Under the pieces are notes generated by a model. It was not told the origin of the DNA and ran no database searches. It was given only the letters and a program-made list of their open reading frames with translations. The position numbers and the translations under genes were made by a program. 64,000 nt of DNA, taken from Beaufortia kweichowensis. Its lineage: Eukaryota; Chordata; Actinopteri; Cypriniformes; Gastromyzontidae. The stretch is from assembly GCA_019155185.1 (NCBI GenBank), contig CM032801.1, positions 230,761 through 294,760 on the forward strand, given 5' to 3'. Positions 22,611 to 36,411 of this stretch are shown here, one piece after another; position 1 is the stretch's first letter; each line of letters opens with the position of its first letter.

Positions 22611-25035
22611 AGAGAGGGGACAGAACAGAGTAGCATTAGCGTAGCAGCCGCTCCTATGTAGATGTAGGCAGTTATATGTGATAACACATGCAGTATGTAG
22701 TATGTGTGTGTGCCCGTTCCCAGTTGAGTTAACTATTGCGCCTTAGAGAGTTGGATCTGAGATTATGTGAATGCGAGGCTAAAGAGATAAGTCTTTAATT
22801 TAATTTTAAACAGTTCGAAAGTGTGTCTGAGTCCCGGACTTTACTGGGAAGGTCATTCCATAGTTTTGGTGCTAAGTAGGAGAAGGATCTTCCACCTTAG
22901 ATTTTTTGATATTCTTGAACTATTAACAGCTCCGCCATTTTGTGAACGCAATGTCCGCGGATGGATTGTATGCTGATAGTAGTTCATGGAGGTATAACGC
23001 ATAAGCCATTTAGGGCTTTGTATGTAATTAACAGAATTTTGAAATGTATGCGATACTTTACAGGTAGCCAGTGCAGTGTTGCTAGGAGTGGACTTATGTG
23101 GTCATACTTTTTGATCTAGTGAGAACTCTAGCAGCTGCATTTTGAACCAGCTGAAGCTTATTTATTTGCTTTGCATGACACCCCCCAGTAATGAATTACA
23201 GTAGTCGATTCTGGAGGTCATAAATGCGTGGATTAGCTTCTCTATATCCGAGACAGACAGCATGTGCGATCTTTGAAATATTTCGTGGCATACATTGGGA
23301 ATGTGACCATCGAAGACAGGTTCTTATCTAGAATCACAGGTTCTAGGTTCTTGACTGCGGAAGACGGGACAATGGTGCAGCCTTCTATAGAGATGTTGTG
23401 GACTATCGTCAGTAGTGTTTGGAGCTATTGGGTTCAATAATCAGAACCTCTGTCTTGTTGGAGTTAAGTAGAAGGAAGTTGTTTGCCATCCATTTTCTAA
23501 TATCGTTGATACAGTCTATTAGCTTTGAAAACAGTGGGTTTTGTCAGGTTCTGAGGAAATATAAAGCTGGGTATAAGTAACAGTGGAAGTTGATGTCATG
23601 TTTCTTAATAATATCTCAGAGGGGAAGCATATATAGTCGAGAAGACAATAGGACCAAGAACTGATCCCTGTGGTAATGCGATTTTACCTGAGAGTAATAA
23701 GATTTTTCCTCAAGTAGCATAGACAAAGTGGTAGCGATCAGTTAAATAAGATTTGATCCAGGCTAAGGCTTGACCATTAATGCCAACAAGGTTTTCCAGT
23801 CTATCGAGTAAGATTGTATGATCTATTGTATCAAAAGCTGCACTGAGGTCGAGTAAAATAAGAATAGATGTTTCAATCACGATCTGATGCTAGAAGGAGG
23901 TCATTTGTCACCTGAGCATGGCTGTTTCTGTGCTGTGATGGGGTCTGAATCCTGATTGAAATTTTTCATAGATGCTATTTTTCATTAGGAATGTCTGTAG
24001 TTGTTTGGACACAACCTTTTCCAGTATTTTTGATAAGAAGGGGAGATTAGAGATTGGTCTATAGTTGGTTAGGTCTCCCTGGTCGAGATTAGGTTTTTTA
24101 ATGAGAGGCCTAATAACTGCCATTTTAAAGGCTGCTGGAACATAGCCTAATTCTAAGGATGAATTAATAATATTGAGCACTGGTTCAAACTGCAGGAAAA
24201 ACTTCTTTTAGTAGTTTTGTGGGAATGGGATCTAATATACAGGATGATGATTTTGATGAGTTTATTATTTTTTTGAGTTCATCCATTTTAATAGCATTGA
24301 ATGATTCTAGTTGTACTATTGGCATGATGCGGGACACTATGAGATATAGAGGTGGCTGGCTGTGTAGATGCAATATTGTCCCTAATCTGCTCGATTTTAT
24401 TATCAAAAAATTTCATAAAGTTATTACTATCGTGCTGTAGTTTAGCATCTTTTTCTGTAAATGATTTGTTTTTAGTCAGTTTTGCAACTGTATTAAAAAG
24501 AAATCGCGGGTTATTTTGATTTTCTGTGATCAACTTGCTGAAATAGGACGATTTGGTGGTTTTTAGAGCCTGTTTGTACTTGTTAGAGCTCTCTTTCCAT
24601 GCATCGCGCCATACTTCTAGGTTCGTAGTCCTCCATCTACGTTCTGTTTTTCTAGTTGCCTTTTTTAGGGCTGCGTGTGTGGTTATTATACGGTGCTGGC
24701 GTTCTATCTTTTATTCTTTTAATCTAATAGGTGCGACAACTTCTAACATTACCTGAAAAGGCTTTGTTTAATGTTTCTGTTACAGTGTCAAGATCTTCAT
24801 TTTTGTTGATTACATTAAGGGTTTAATATAGATTTGGAAGATTGTTAATAAAACTATCTTTAGTGGTAGAGATGATTGATCTGCTTGATCTGAACCGAGG
24901 TGTGGGACGAGCGAGTTTATCTAAAAGTACAGTATAGGTTATGAAGCAGTGATCTGAAATAGCATCGCTCTGAGGTAATATTTCTATGTTGTTTATGTTT
25001 AGTCCAAAAGATAGAATTAGGTCTAAAGTGTACTT
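22125..25035 (-). mobile_element. L2-clade LINE copy C (different subfamily)
   Basis: The 3' tail on - is AGCGCTATACAAATAAAATT with ATTGA repeats (22125-22150), the hallmark of fish L2. Coding remnants: endonuclease end (about 25030-24800, LDLILSFGLNIN), the pre-RT segment (24533-24185; SSKSSSCILDPIPTKLLKEV) and RT (24180-23908; NYRPISNLPFLSKILEKVV, FQSGFRPHHSTETA). It is 5' truncated inside the endonuclease and frameshifted. A (GA)n microsatellite at 22567-22604 sits in the 3' UTR. Confidence 0.88.
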
Positions 25036-25715
25036 ATATTAAAGAGAATATTGCTGGAGAAATACAATCCATTTTTTTCTTACTCCAAAACAGAAAAATA
25101 AATTCCTGGGTAACTCAAATTATTGGAGACATTGTGGCTCACAGGATGCTAACCATTCTCACATATTTTGGGGATGTCCTAATATAAGAAGTTTTTGGAA
25201 AGATATACATAACGTATTAGAAAGATTCTAGACACTTCAGTTGATTTCAGCTTTGATGTACTTTACCTGGGCATGGTGACAATGGTTTCCTGGGAAAGGA
25301 AAAATAAATACATGTATAGAATAAATCTTGCTTCAAGTAAGAAAGCTATTATTAGATGCTGGTGTAAACCTAATCCACCACAAATGTAGGAATGGATTGA
25401 CGTTGTAAAAAGTATATTTATTCTGGAGAAAATTACATTCTGTATGAATTACCAAAAATAGATATTTGGGGTCTTTGGGTCCAAATGGATTGAGTATAGA
25501 ACTCCTATTGAACCTAATGTTGTTGTGGTATAGAACCTAAGTTTTATGTTTATTTACAAGTATGGCGCCCACTTCCCCTTTCTTTTGTAAATAGTTTTTG
25601 TATAAATGGAAGATAATTTAAAGAGAGATATTCATCTGTTATTTTCATAATGTCATAAAAGGATGTTTTTAAAAGAATTGTATCTCTTTGCAATAAAAAC
25701 TTAAATACCAAATAT
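25036..25715 (+). mobile_element. L1 LINE 3' end
   Basis: The + translation gives the Cys/His motif CGSQDANHSHIFWGCPNIRS and the following helical tail (FWKDIHNVLE) typical of the L1 ORF2 C-terminus, ending in an A-rich tail (CAATAAAAACTTAAA). Heavily 5' truncated; it directly abuts the L2-C 5' end. Confidence 0.75.
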
Positions 25716-25845
25716 AGCCGCAATTATCGGGGTCCAAGCAAGTTTGGCAAATAGGGAACAGGCCTCAACTTGACAATTTTAAAGAAAAGATTCTGCAGAG
25801 AATGTGGATTAAGTTGCTAATATATGAATGTTATTGTTTGCCTGT

Positions 25846-26037
25846 ATGTAGAACAGTTACATCAATTAATTCAGCAGATGCTTTTTTCCAGTTCGACTTA
25901 CTAGCTCATTGCAGCCTCCAGGGAACAAAAAGTGTCTTCCTCAAAGTCACCTCAGTTGTTTCCTGCTATTACTGGGATTCAAACCAGTGACCTTCTGGTC
26001 AAGTCAAACTCTCTAACCAGTGGGCCACAACTGCCCA
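25846..26037 (-). mobile_element. tRNA-headed SINE (degenerate)
   Basis: On - the head reads GGGCAGTTGTGGCCCACTGG then TTAGAGAG (A box) and GGTTTGAATCCCAG (B box), followed by a tail related to the L2-type 3' end. It is a diverged copy of the SINE at 31176. Confidence 0.7.
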
Positions 26038-28555
26038 TATTACTAGGCCAATGACACTACTAATGGCACTAACTGCAGTAACATATTTCAGACATCAAAC
26101 TTTTATAGCCTGCATACTGCAAACAATTAAATACAAATCATGTAAGTAATTATAAAACTGAGAAGACATATGCACTAATAACAGTGTTAGACCTAAAATG
26201 TTTATCATGTTATTTTAAAGCCATCTGCTGGACAAAGCAGCTACTACAGCCATTATCTGCCAATTAACATGATTGCTCATTTAAAACAATTGCTGTGGTT
26301 TACTCTAGTGGAGGACATTAGTACAACATGTTGTAGTCCCGTCAGCCATTTTCAGTTGGCAAAATATTCTTGTTTGATCTTCTCTTAAATCACTTGACTG
26401 ATTTACACGGAACTTTGCATGTATCATCTAAAGACACTAATGACTAAAACTTATCAAACTATTTTTTAATTAGTCAAACAGTTTAGCAAATATAGGTGAA
26501 TTCATTTTTGTAGTCATGAGCTCATGTACTTATTAAACTATATCTTCTAAACTATTCGATGTATCCGAATTCCTTTGATCATCAGAGTCTCTGAATTATA
26601 CATACCAAATTTGGGTCAGGCCCACCAATGGTACAAAATAAATTTTTGAATCATTTTGCAATATGTGGAAAATGTCATATTTAATAACCAATTTCATAAA
26701 CATCGTTATATCTTATCTGGCTCAAAACCTGACAGGTCCTTTCAGGCTGTGGCCCCGATGAAGTGTATCAAGTTTTGTTGCAATACGTATTTGCGTTAAT
26801 ACAACATTACATTTTTTGACAAAATACAAAATGTCTGACGCCCAATATGGTTGACCGAGGAACATCAACTCAACATGTCTCAAGGAATCCATCGAGTCCA
26901 ATTTTATGATTTTAGACAAAAGTGTTCAAAAGTTATAGGCAAAAATAGCCATTTTTATCATCTCTGCACTACTAGGTGGCGCTGTGCTGGAACATTGCAA
27001 GTCACTGAGTCATCTGAGGAAAAATCAAAAATGCTAATTTTGTTTCAAGTTCTTGCGGTTTTTTGTATCTCTGGACCAGTAGGTGGTGCTGTACAGGTCA
27101 CCTCGAGTCATGACTGTGATGACATATACCAAGTTTTGTGTCAATACACCAAAGCATTGCGAGGACACAACCTTTGATCCAGAGGTTTTGGTGCACTTTT
27201 CCTTAAATTCTTTGACATGCTGTATGAGAACAGTTTGTTATCAAAATCTTTTGATAACTTTTTGTCGAGAGTGTTTTTAGATACTAGATACCAAATTGCA
27301 TGAACATCAGACAAAAACTGTAGGACGAGTTTGAAAAAGTAGTTTTTTTGATAAATTCAAAAAGATGGGAAAATGACATGACGTCATGTAACGTCATCGA
27401 ATCAGAATGAGCCATGGATTTATATGTATAAGGACTTTTGTGGCTAGCCCTTACGGTACAAAAGTTATGACCATAAACATAAATGAAATTTTGAACTGGT
27501 GGTGGCGCTATAGAGTTTGACTTCCAAATTTGCCATGGTAACATATGAGAATGTCCTCTATCAATTGCCAAATTTCATAACTTTCCTATGTACGTTTCTA
27601 TGGGCTGCCATAGACTCCCATGGAGGAAGACGAGGAAGAAGAATAAGAACAAAATTGCAGAAAAACCGAAAACATATGTGAGAAAATGACAAATTCAACA
27701 GAGATGTTTTTTTCTTTCTACAAATTTCATTAATTAACAATATATATTAAATTAGGTGACATTTGCCACACATCTCTGAAGTACCCTTATAGCATATGTC
27801 CAAAAAGAATATATGTTAATACAGTAATAACGGTGGTAATGGTTATGATGTCATTTTAAAACCAGTAGTGATTTTATAGTGATAGGTGATACACACCAAG
27901 TTTTAAGTCAATCCCCAAAAGCATTGTGAAGATGAGTAGTTGACAAATAATTATGTGACTGTGTCCTACATGATGTGACAGCAAAAATGTCAAATGTATT
28001 GATGCTGTGTACAAGAACAGTTTGATCAAGTACATAGCTTTCAATCATGTTTTTTAAATGTATTAAAAGCATATTTTATGTCAAAGTTCAAAAAACATGT
28101 GTACAAATGGTACATTTGCAAAAAATTCTGTACGACAGACAGGAACTATATGATAAATGACAAATGTGGTATCACACGCTTTGGCATGAGCAATAAAAGC
28201 AATATATATAAATCACATGACAATATGTAGAATTTCTCATATGGTATATGAAAATGTAAACATTTGAAATGAAAATGTAATATATGAAAATGTAAACATT
28301 TGAAATGAATTTCGTTATATCTTTTGACCACTAGGGGGTCAACCTAAAACTTTTTAACATTTAACATAATGCATTTGAATGAAAAAGTCAAAATGTCTGA
28401 TGCCCAACTAGCCGATATAGGACATTTTGGTGTCATTTGCTCAGCAAATTTGCGATGACAGCACATTAGAATGTCCTGTTTCTGCCAAAGAGTTACAGTA
28501 CATCCAGAAGAAGAAATGACTGCAAGCAGCAATCACGGGGTCGAGCCCAACAAGA
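26038..28555. repeat. Old interspersed repeat region without genes
   Basis: The segment is bracketed by similar direct motifs (CCGCAATTATCGGGGTCCAA at 25727 and CAGCAATCACGGGGTCGAGC at 28524) and carries phrases typical of old fish repeats (AGGTGGCGCTG, ACCAAGTTTTGTGTCAATAC). Small open frames are scattered and unsupported. A 25-bp direct duplication lies near 28250-28310. Confidence 0.45.
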
Positions 28556-29675
28556 GCACTAAAGAGAAATATATATGAGGACATCTGTAATGATGATTTT
28601 GAACAGAAGTAAAAAACAGGTTCAGGTGTAGAGGAAAGATTTTGTAAATGGCCAACATGTCGTGTTTAGTTCAGATTCAGATCACATTTAAAATGAGATC
28701 AGATTAGCCCAGAAAACGCTGGTGTTGGTTGCGCTTAAAGGTTGCCGTGACGGCACTACACGCGTGTTGTATTGGCACTGAAGAGGGGGTGGGGGTGCAG
28801 TAACTCATTATCATTTAAAGAGACATAGACCAAAATGATCATCCAATGACCCCTTTAAATACTGTTTTTAGCCCATAAAAAGCTACATATCTTTTTTATG
28901 AAAAAAATCATACTTGACTTTTGTTAGTTTGGCTTTTTCTAGAACGCAACATTGTGAGAACGAACAAGAGAATGTGTCATTGTTTGGAGAACATAAGTAT
29001 TTTTCCTGCTGGGTTTAGTCCAGTAGAGACACATCTGAATGTAGTTAGTCGTGTAAGACAGCTGTTCTGGGAGTTCTCAAGAGTTTCCAGCATATTCTGT
29101 TTCTTTCTTTCCAGCTGCAGTGTTACAGACCTTCAATCTCTCGGCTTCTAAGTTGTACTTGAAATGTGTCTTAAAGCATTAAAATAAGAGGAAAACAAAA
29201 GCTTCAGAGAAGCTTCATAGCACTATTCTACGCTTTCTTTCTCCTCATAACGTTGGCTTTGTTTCTGTGTTTGACCTCCTGCAGTGATGCTCCTCCCTTC
29301 ATCTCATATGTCTGTTTCCTGCTCTTGCACAATTCTCTTGTTTTCTTCTCTGTGCCTTTTGCACGGATACATGAAGGTATTTATGACTTTTTCATTTTTT
29401 AAAAAGTTGCTTGTGCTTTTTTGTGACATGATTCTTTATCTCAATTCCAGTTTGTTGCTTTGCATAGGCTCATTGTTTTTTGCAAGACTTATTTTCTGGG
29501 CCAAATGCCTAAAAAGCACCATGACATTGAATTTATAGATGATAAACTATAGGAGCTTTAATCACATGTAGATTGATGGTTCAATTAGTTTTTACAGCAT
29601 TATAATGTGCCTTTTTCAAAGTTAAATCCTGGACTGGTATTCTGTTCCAGTAAAACTTTTCCACAAACTCCCAGT
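28556..29675. other. Upstream region of the MS4A gene
   Basis: Non-coding by inspection. The 5' UTR exons and promoter of the MS4A gene should lie here, but I could not identify a first exon or TATA box with confidence. Confidence 0.4.
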
Positions 29676-32600
29676 ATGGCACAGGAAGGTCCATCAGGGG
29701 ACGCAGCCGAGTCCATCAGCACAGTGACGGGTGGCAGTAAACCTGTTCATCGCTTCCTCAGAGGAGAACCAAAGTGTATCGGAGTAAGTCCACCGCTTTC
29801 CTCTCTAAACCTCTGTGTTTACACATACAGTGGATATTTCTCAGGGTTTTATTATTAACAGTAAAATGAATCATTTCTAGATACTAAAAACTAGATACGT
29901 TGAACTACAAAATGTTTTAGTAAAATTATTAAATCATTCATTAGAAATGGTTTTAAATAGACTACAGGCTATTAAATGTTGTTGTAGTACACATTTACAA
30001 AACAGCAAAAACAGAAAGTAAAAAGGATTCATCTGGCCAGCAAAATATAACATAAAATATTGTAAAATGTTATTGTCACAGTTTGCTAAGAGATGAAAAG
30101 ATCTCTTTGCTTTAATTGAAACAAACAGTAAGTAGACAATACTGACGTAAAGAAGACGAGAGATACACACGCCACATTCAAAGACAAATAACTGAGTAAA
30201 ACAAACTCAAAAAACGATCTAACCCGAGTAAACCACTTCATTTCCCATGATACAACATGACACCTGACTGGAGTCAACTTTAGGACACTGATGGTAAACA
30301 TCATGAATGTATGCGGTAGTTCTTTTCCACAGTTTTTTCTGTTATAATAAACAGATTAAGTTCGTTTGAAATGCAGCAGTATTGATATGAAATATACTTA
30401 ATAAACACTGTTGTTTTTGTTATTTTTATTATTAACAAACACATTGAACATGACAAAGAAAAACCATCAGAAATCATTTTAAGAGACAATCTATAAGGCT
30501 ACACATTAGAAAAATGCACACCGCTCTGTGCTTTGGTATGAAAGTCGGGCCACTTCATCACCATGTTTGCAACATCTTCATAGAAGGAAAACCGTTTATA
30601 GCAGAAGAAGGCACAGGAGACGTGACCAATCAGAGCGCTTTACAGAGAGCGTTTGACACCGCAATAATGTACAATATATGAGAAAAATAATGTGTTTTAT
30701 CAAGTAAACATGAAAACCTGTTCTAGTACACCTTAAAAACCTTGTAAAAGGGCATAATAGGTGCTCTTTCAAGCTGTTGTTTACAGTGCAACTTTTGCAG
30801 ATCTAACAGTCAAAAACAGTGATGACAAAATATAATGTAGAGTGTCATGAAGTTATTTATGAATGAAAGTTACGGAGCAATGTTGACGACAGTTCAGTGC
30901 GTGATCTCTGATCTCTCTGTGATATGATTACACTTATTACCAGTGTTTATTGTGCCTTCATTTAGAACGGTGATCAAACTGACTGCAACTATCTGTGAAT
31001 TCAACGATTTTAATGCATACCTTCCAGCCAATCACAATCCAGTATTCAGACAGACCATAGTATAATATGGATATAAATGTGAGGAATTGGTTGAATAGAG
31101 GTTTCATATATATTTCTTTCTTTTTTAATGAATGTGGTAATGTCTTAGGAACGCTTCATGACTGTCCATGACTTACATTAACATTTATTCATTTAGCCGA
31201 CGCTTTTATCCAAAGCGACTTACAACTTTTTATCAGTTTACCAGTTTACCAGTGGTGAGAGATTAGGGGTGAGGTGTCTTGCTCAAGGGCACCTCAGTTG
31301 TTTCCTGCTGGTATTGGGAATCAAATCTAGTTGCAAGTCCAACTCTCTAACCACTAGACTACAACTGCCCTTCAATAATAATATACAATAGTATTACTGT
31401 AAATGAATATTGCAAAGAATACAATAATATTCTGAAAGCCACATATTGTATAGACATAAATATAGAAAGGAGTGGCTTTTGTTACTGGATGGCATTGATA
31501 TCTGTGACAAGAAATGTAATAATACACGTTTTAGAAAAGAGAGACCCATTTCCCTGGATCTTATTGGGCTGCTTTAATAGATAACATAGATTAAAGAGGA
31601 GCATGAAGAGCACCACATAGGGATTTTCTTCCTAACAACACTGAAGAATACTGCATAAAATATGCCTTGTTAATTCCAGATATGTTACTATTCAAAATTT
31701 TTTTTTGTGATAACCCTAAACATTGAAGGTGACCTATTATGCCCCTTTTACAAGATGTAAATAAGTCTCTGATGTCCCCAGAGTGTGTATGATCATTTTT
31801 ATGCAAATGCAAATGAGCTGGTGCTCCCGGCACCCTTTTCAGAAGAGCACGGCGCAATAAAAAACAATAACATAGCTGGTCTCATGGTGTCTTGGTGTTA
31901 CGAATGCTGGGAGGAATGGCGGCAGAGAGGATCCAAATGCAGTTATATATATTTTAATAATAAATCCAAGGAACAGGTAGAGGAACAGCAACAAACATTC
32001 ACAATAACAGAAACAATGACTGACAAAGAACAACTAAAACACAAGGGCTACACACTACAGAACACACTATATACTAGGGTTAACAAGGGAAGAATCAGAC
32101 ACAGGTGATAACAATGAAACAATGATTATCCAGGCAAAGGATTATGGGAATTGGAGTTCACAGACGCAAATGTCCAGAAGTAAGAAGAGCACGACTAGGG
32201 CACAAGCACATGGTCATAAAGTCATAAAATCTAACAAATGTAAGCGGCGAGGACCAGCCGGCCTCATTACACACATCCGCAATAGAAGCCCCTGACCCTA
32301 AGGCCTTAGAGGCCACCATACCATGAGTAGAATGAGCTCTGACAGTAAGTGGAGACGACTGTCCAGAGACTCGATAAGCCAGTGCGATAGCCTCGACTGA
32401 CATAGTCGGACACACCAAATTTGACTTTTTCTGATCCGAATTACTAAAGGGAGGAGGAAATCGCCAGCAAGAACGTCTTGATGGTGAGAAATTTGTCCGA
32501 GACGGCTTTAATGGGTTCAAACGAAGCAACCGAAAAACCCTTCTAGTACCACCACCAAACTGGGACCCTGGCATGCAATGCCGGCCCTAGCCTCAGTGTG

Positions 32601-35600
32601 CCACGGAGGAAGTGTATAACCAGTGGGTCTTGACCCAGAGACTGGCCATTAACAGGAATATGGTAGGCAGAAATGGCTGCCTCATAAACCTTTAGGATCG
32701 AAGGCATCAGCCCAGAAAGAAAAGCGGTCTTGCAGGAACACGAGTACTGTGCTAACAGGACAGTTAACTCATGACAGTGGCTCATTTTACTCAGACAACC
32801 AATCAGTCTCCCAGAACCTTCATGCTGCTGTGAAGCCAAACCCTAGCAACCATTTAGAGTACCCTAGCAACCAATCCCATAGACTGCCATTATAAAAGAA
32901 CCAGTCAGATATCTTACAGCACTGTGTCCTAGAGACAAGCGGGTGGACTTATTTCACCTGTGGCTTAGAGTATAATCACTGGTGGATGCCAAGCAACCAA
33001 CTGTTAGCGTTCCACTGGAAACAGGTACGAGAGTCAGAGATAGTATCAAAGCTAAGTACTTTACTAGATATAGACAGATTTACAATCCTCCATGGGAATA
33101 AACACAAAACAGGTAAGTTATCCTCCTTGGAAAAAGCATACAGAAGTAACGAAGTCCTCCTTGGAATACAATGCAGACATACAGAGATAGTGGCAACGAA
33201 CTCAACAAAACAACAACACCAGACAAAGAACTGAACTAAAGACAGGGTTTAAATAACACAAACAATCAGTCCAGGTAATGAAGTGACAGGTGCTCGTGAT
33301 CATGATGGCGGGAGGTGAAGTGCAAAGGATGCTGGGTAATGAAGTCCTAAAATTCCGGGGATGCAGAACGGGAAAAGTGCGGGGTGGAATCCGATGCTGA
33401 AGGCGTTGGATTCGGCTCCGTGACACCAACCAGAGTACCCTAGCAACCGTTTTAAAACAACTATATCTCTGCATTAGAACATTGTAGAGACATGGGGGAA
33501 CATCATAGAAACACAAGGGAGGTAAAACATGTTAGCCTCATTTTAATACTGATGAGTTTTGCCAAGGCAAGCACCACTTGACATTTTCTTCAGAATCTAG
33601 TTATTATTATTATTCATGATTATTATAGTATTTAAATAAAATACATTATTTACAGTTTAAAGGATCCTTGTTTGGTCCAAAAGAGTGGCACATAAGTCCA
33701 AGACTAGAACAATGGTTTAAAATAAAAAAATCTTTATAAAACCCTTTATTAACCTGTTGAAAGACACTTGTTTTCCAAAGTCAGGTACAGCACAGGGTTT
33801 GACTGTCATCTTACTGCTATCACAATCCTATTGTGAGTTAAACAAGCCACGCGTTCATCCACTGTGGTCTGTTACACTATGAGGACTAAATGTTACTGCT
33901 CGTCTGAATGACATCAGTGGGCGGAGCCAACGAAGAGACATCTTCCTCACAGGGTATTTGAAAATGATTCGGCATCTGTGATATCACAAATCTGGCCACT
34001 ATCACTTTGTGTATTTCCAGAAATACTCAATAAATGCTTTCGTTATTGCTAAGGAGAATATTTTAAGCTATAAATCTTGCAAGGATGTATGTAACGATAT
34101 CACAACCTCAAGGGAAATTTGAATCTACACGCCACTACCTCCCCTTAATGTGTTTTGATATCCTGTCAACACTATCTAGCCCGAGACATTTCTGAGATTT
34201 AAATATTGTTCAGGAACATTTATTATACTCTACAGCTATTTTAAGGTTGCATATAGAGATAAATGTTTGTGTTTTGATGTAAATTAAAGAGAATACAGTG
34301 AGTGACAACAGTAAAGAGCAGTGCAGTAAAACTTATGCTCATGTGAATTGCGTGTCATCCACACAAATGGCAAAACCCAATTCAAACTTATGATCTTGCT
34401 TTATTTTCTTTAAAATCAATGTATTTTTTACAGAATAGCATCAATGTTTACATGTCAGCTTGTAAAAATAATAAAGGATAAGCCGAACTCACTGCGAACG
34501 GTGTAGGAAATTGAGATGTTAGGGAACATTAATACATGACTTTACTAGAAGTGGAGAGGAAAAATCACCCAACCGTCATTTCATGCCGCATCATCAGCAG
34601 TTATTTCAGGAGATACGGAGCGGTGAACGCTGCACTGCTGAAAGGAATAAAAATATTTTCCGATAATGTGATGCCATGTGATTTTATTTAGAGGAGATTG
34701 TAAAATGCTTCATGCTCAACTCTCATTTTCTAAAACACCAATTTAGTTTATTGTCTGTTTTGTCTTTTTCTGCCCTATTATTGTTCTGTCAAACTGTTAT
34801 ACAAATCTATGTAACCATTTCTGTATTGTGCTTTGCTTGTTTGATACACATACAAGTGTCTTTAAAGTTGATTTAAAAAAGGGATGCGCTGGTAGGGCAG
34901 GTCATTTTCTTTAATAAGTTAATAAGCGCACTAAATTATGATTTATGTTGTCTACTGTACACACCTGCAAAGCGCAATAAACACATAAAATAATAAGTCA
35001 CGCAGTCATGTCAATAGAATTTCCACTACTAGATGTCACTACTATCTCACACATCTGTGTCCATTCCTGTAGATATGCTCCAAACACATCATAAATCATG
35101 CAGTTTACAGTTTATCAGACTCTGAGAATGATGTTATATACTGTAATATACAGTAATAATCTACTGTATAAGCATATTTCAATTATATTTCATATTCAAA
35201 TCTATACGAATATTTCAAGCAAAAATCTATTAAAGGATCATTTCAAATGTTAAGTGTTTAAAGACATATCTTCAGGATTCAGCGTGATCTTTAAAGTGTC
35301 TTCCTGTGTTTGTGTTTATTTCTATTCTTCATTTGTTTGTGTCAGATTGTGCTAATGCTCATGGGCACATGTCTCTTCATGTTTGGAATTACTATGAAGG
35401 CTAATGAGCTGACTTCAGCAAACATGTACACACCATTCTGGATTGGGGTTCTGGTATGGAGGATTTTATTTCTAATCCATTAACTGTCGCCTCTCTAAAT
35501 GAAGACCGATTTAAAATCCATATCACAAATAACGTTTAACATGAATATTTTGGCAGTTCATCATCTGTGGCCTTCTGTATATACTGTCTGAACGCAACCC

Positions 35601-36411
35601 GACCAAAAAGATTGTGAGTAACCTTCATGTTATTGTTAGTGCTGTACAATAATCTTACTTTGCCATGTATGAAGGGTCTTGAGACGACTCCAAAAGGTTT
35701 GATTCAGAAAATCTAAAACAATTATTGTTTACTGAATCATGTCTGTGATTTTTTTTCTGTCTTCTGAATTTACGTTCCACAGATCACAGCTAGCTTTGCT
35801 CTGAGTATCGTCTCCATCATTGGAATGATTAGCGCTGCCACAGATTTCTTCAGGGCTTTTGCTGATATCCAGCACCAGAACATGTTTTATAAAATAGATC
35901 ATAATTACACAGAGGAGATGAATCACTACATGGAGCAACATTATGTAAGCGCCCTTCATTGCAGAGCACGTAAGAAAAGAATAATGTGTGTGGTGTACAA
36001 GCAGAACATCTCCTGTTTTGTTTTCGCAGATGTCCATCAGTAATATGGAGCTAGTGTTTTTGGCCCACAGCCTGATAGGAGGCGTCCTGATCACAACTGT
36101 GATGTTCTTTGCCAGAGCGGCGTTACGCTCCAGTGGTACACAGGTCAATAGTCTCACATCTTCACTCAGAAACAGTCGTAGAAATCAGCATGAACATCAT
36201 GTGTAATTCTGGCAGAAGCAGGCTGTGTTGCCTCAAAAACCACCAGCAAATGCCCTCGCCATCTGCTGACATGACAAACTCAGCTGAGAACGACAGACAA
36301 AAGTGAAAAAGCAACAGAAACAAAGTGATTTATTAGAAGTTGGATTGATGATTTTTTATGTTCTGTCCGCAGGCTGTTGTCGTGATGAGAAACCTGCCGT
36401 CAGTGGAGTGA
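29676..36411 (+). CDS. MS4A-family four-transmembrane protein (ms4a17-like), 195 aa
   Basis: MS4A proteins are CD20-like tetraspan plasma-membrane proteins, several tied to immune-cell signalling and ion flux. Exons, all phase 0: 29676-29783 (start MAQEGPSGDAAESI; FLRGEPKCIG), 35346-35453 (TM1 and loop), 35557-35613 (TM2; GLLYILSERNP), 35783-35944 (TM3 and the long extracellular loop; ITASFALSIVSIIGMISAAT), 36030-36143 (TM4; GGVLITTVMFFARAAL), 36373-36411 (AVVVMRNLPSVE, stop TGA). FL-GEP before TM1 is the family hallmark. Each junction has GT and AG and no frame break was found. The first coding intron is 5.5 kb and holds SINE, LTR and DIRS insertions. The C-terminal tail is very short. The exact paralogue is not certain. 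Confidence 0.9.
31176..31373 (-). mobile_element. tRNA-headed SINE with L2-type tail
   Basis: On -, GGGCAGTTGTAGTCTAGTGG then TTAGAGAGTTGGACTTGCAA forms an A-box head, a weak B box follows, and the 3' tail GTCGCTTTGGATAAAAGCGT-CGGCTAAATG matches the tail of the LINEs at 21.4 and 38.2 kb. This fits a SINE mobilised by that LINE family. It lies in the MS4A intron. Confidence 0.8.
31896..32161 (-). mobile_element. LTR-like remnant (second gypsy-type family)
   Basis: On - it ends ATATAACTGCATTTGGATCC...GCATTCGTAACA, a form common in fish gypsy LTR 3' ends. The left edge TGTTACG is clear; the right edge near 32161 is approximate and no target duplication was found. Confidence 0.5.
32162..32839 (-). 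mobile_element. DIRS-type tyrosine recombinase fragment
   Basis: On -, 32839-32543 gives the N-terminal core (SILKVYEAAISAYHIPVNGQ, FLRGTLRLGPALHARVPVW), and 32574-32190 gives the C-terminal catalytic part (VEAIALAYRVSGQSSPLTVR, EAGWSSPLTFVRFYDF). The middle, including the first catalytic Arg region, is deleted and the frame changes at the join. The conserved H-x-x-R is HSTH here (about 32320-32340). DIRS elements use this enzyme instead of a DDE integrase. Confidence 0.82.
32997..33430 (-). mobile_element. Solo LTR with perfect 5-bp target duplication
   Basis: The LTR is 33002-33425 (TGTTAGCGTT to CTCCGTGACA on +), 424 bp, flanked by CCAAC at 32997-33001 and 33426-33430. It inserted into an older repeat (ACCCTAGCAACC phrases continue on both sides). 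On - it begins TGTCACGGAGCCGAATCC and has a TTTAAA box upstream of an A-poor leader. Confidence 0.9.
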
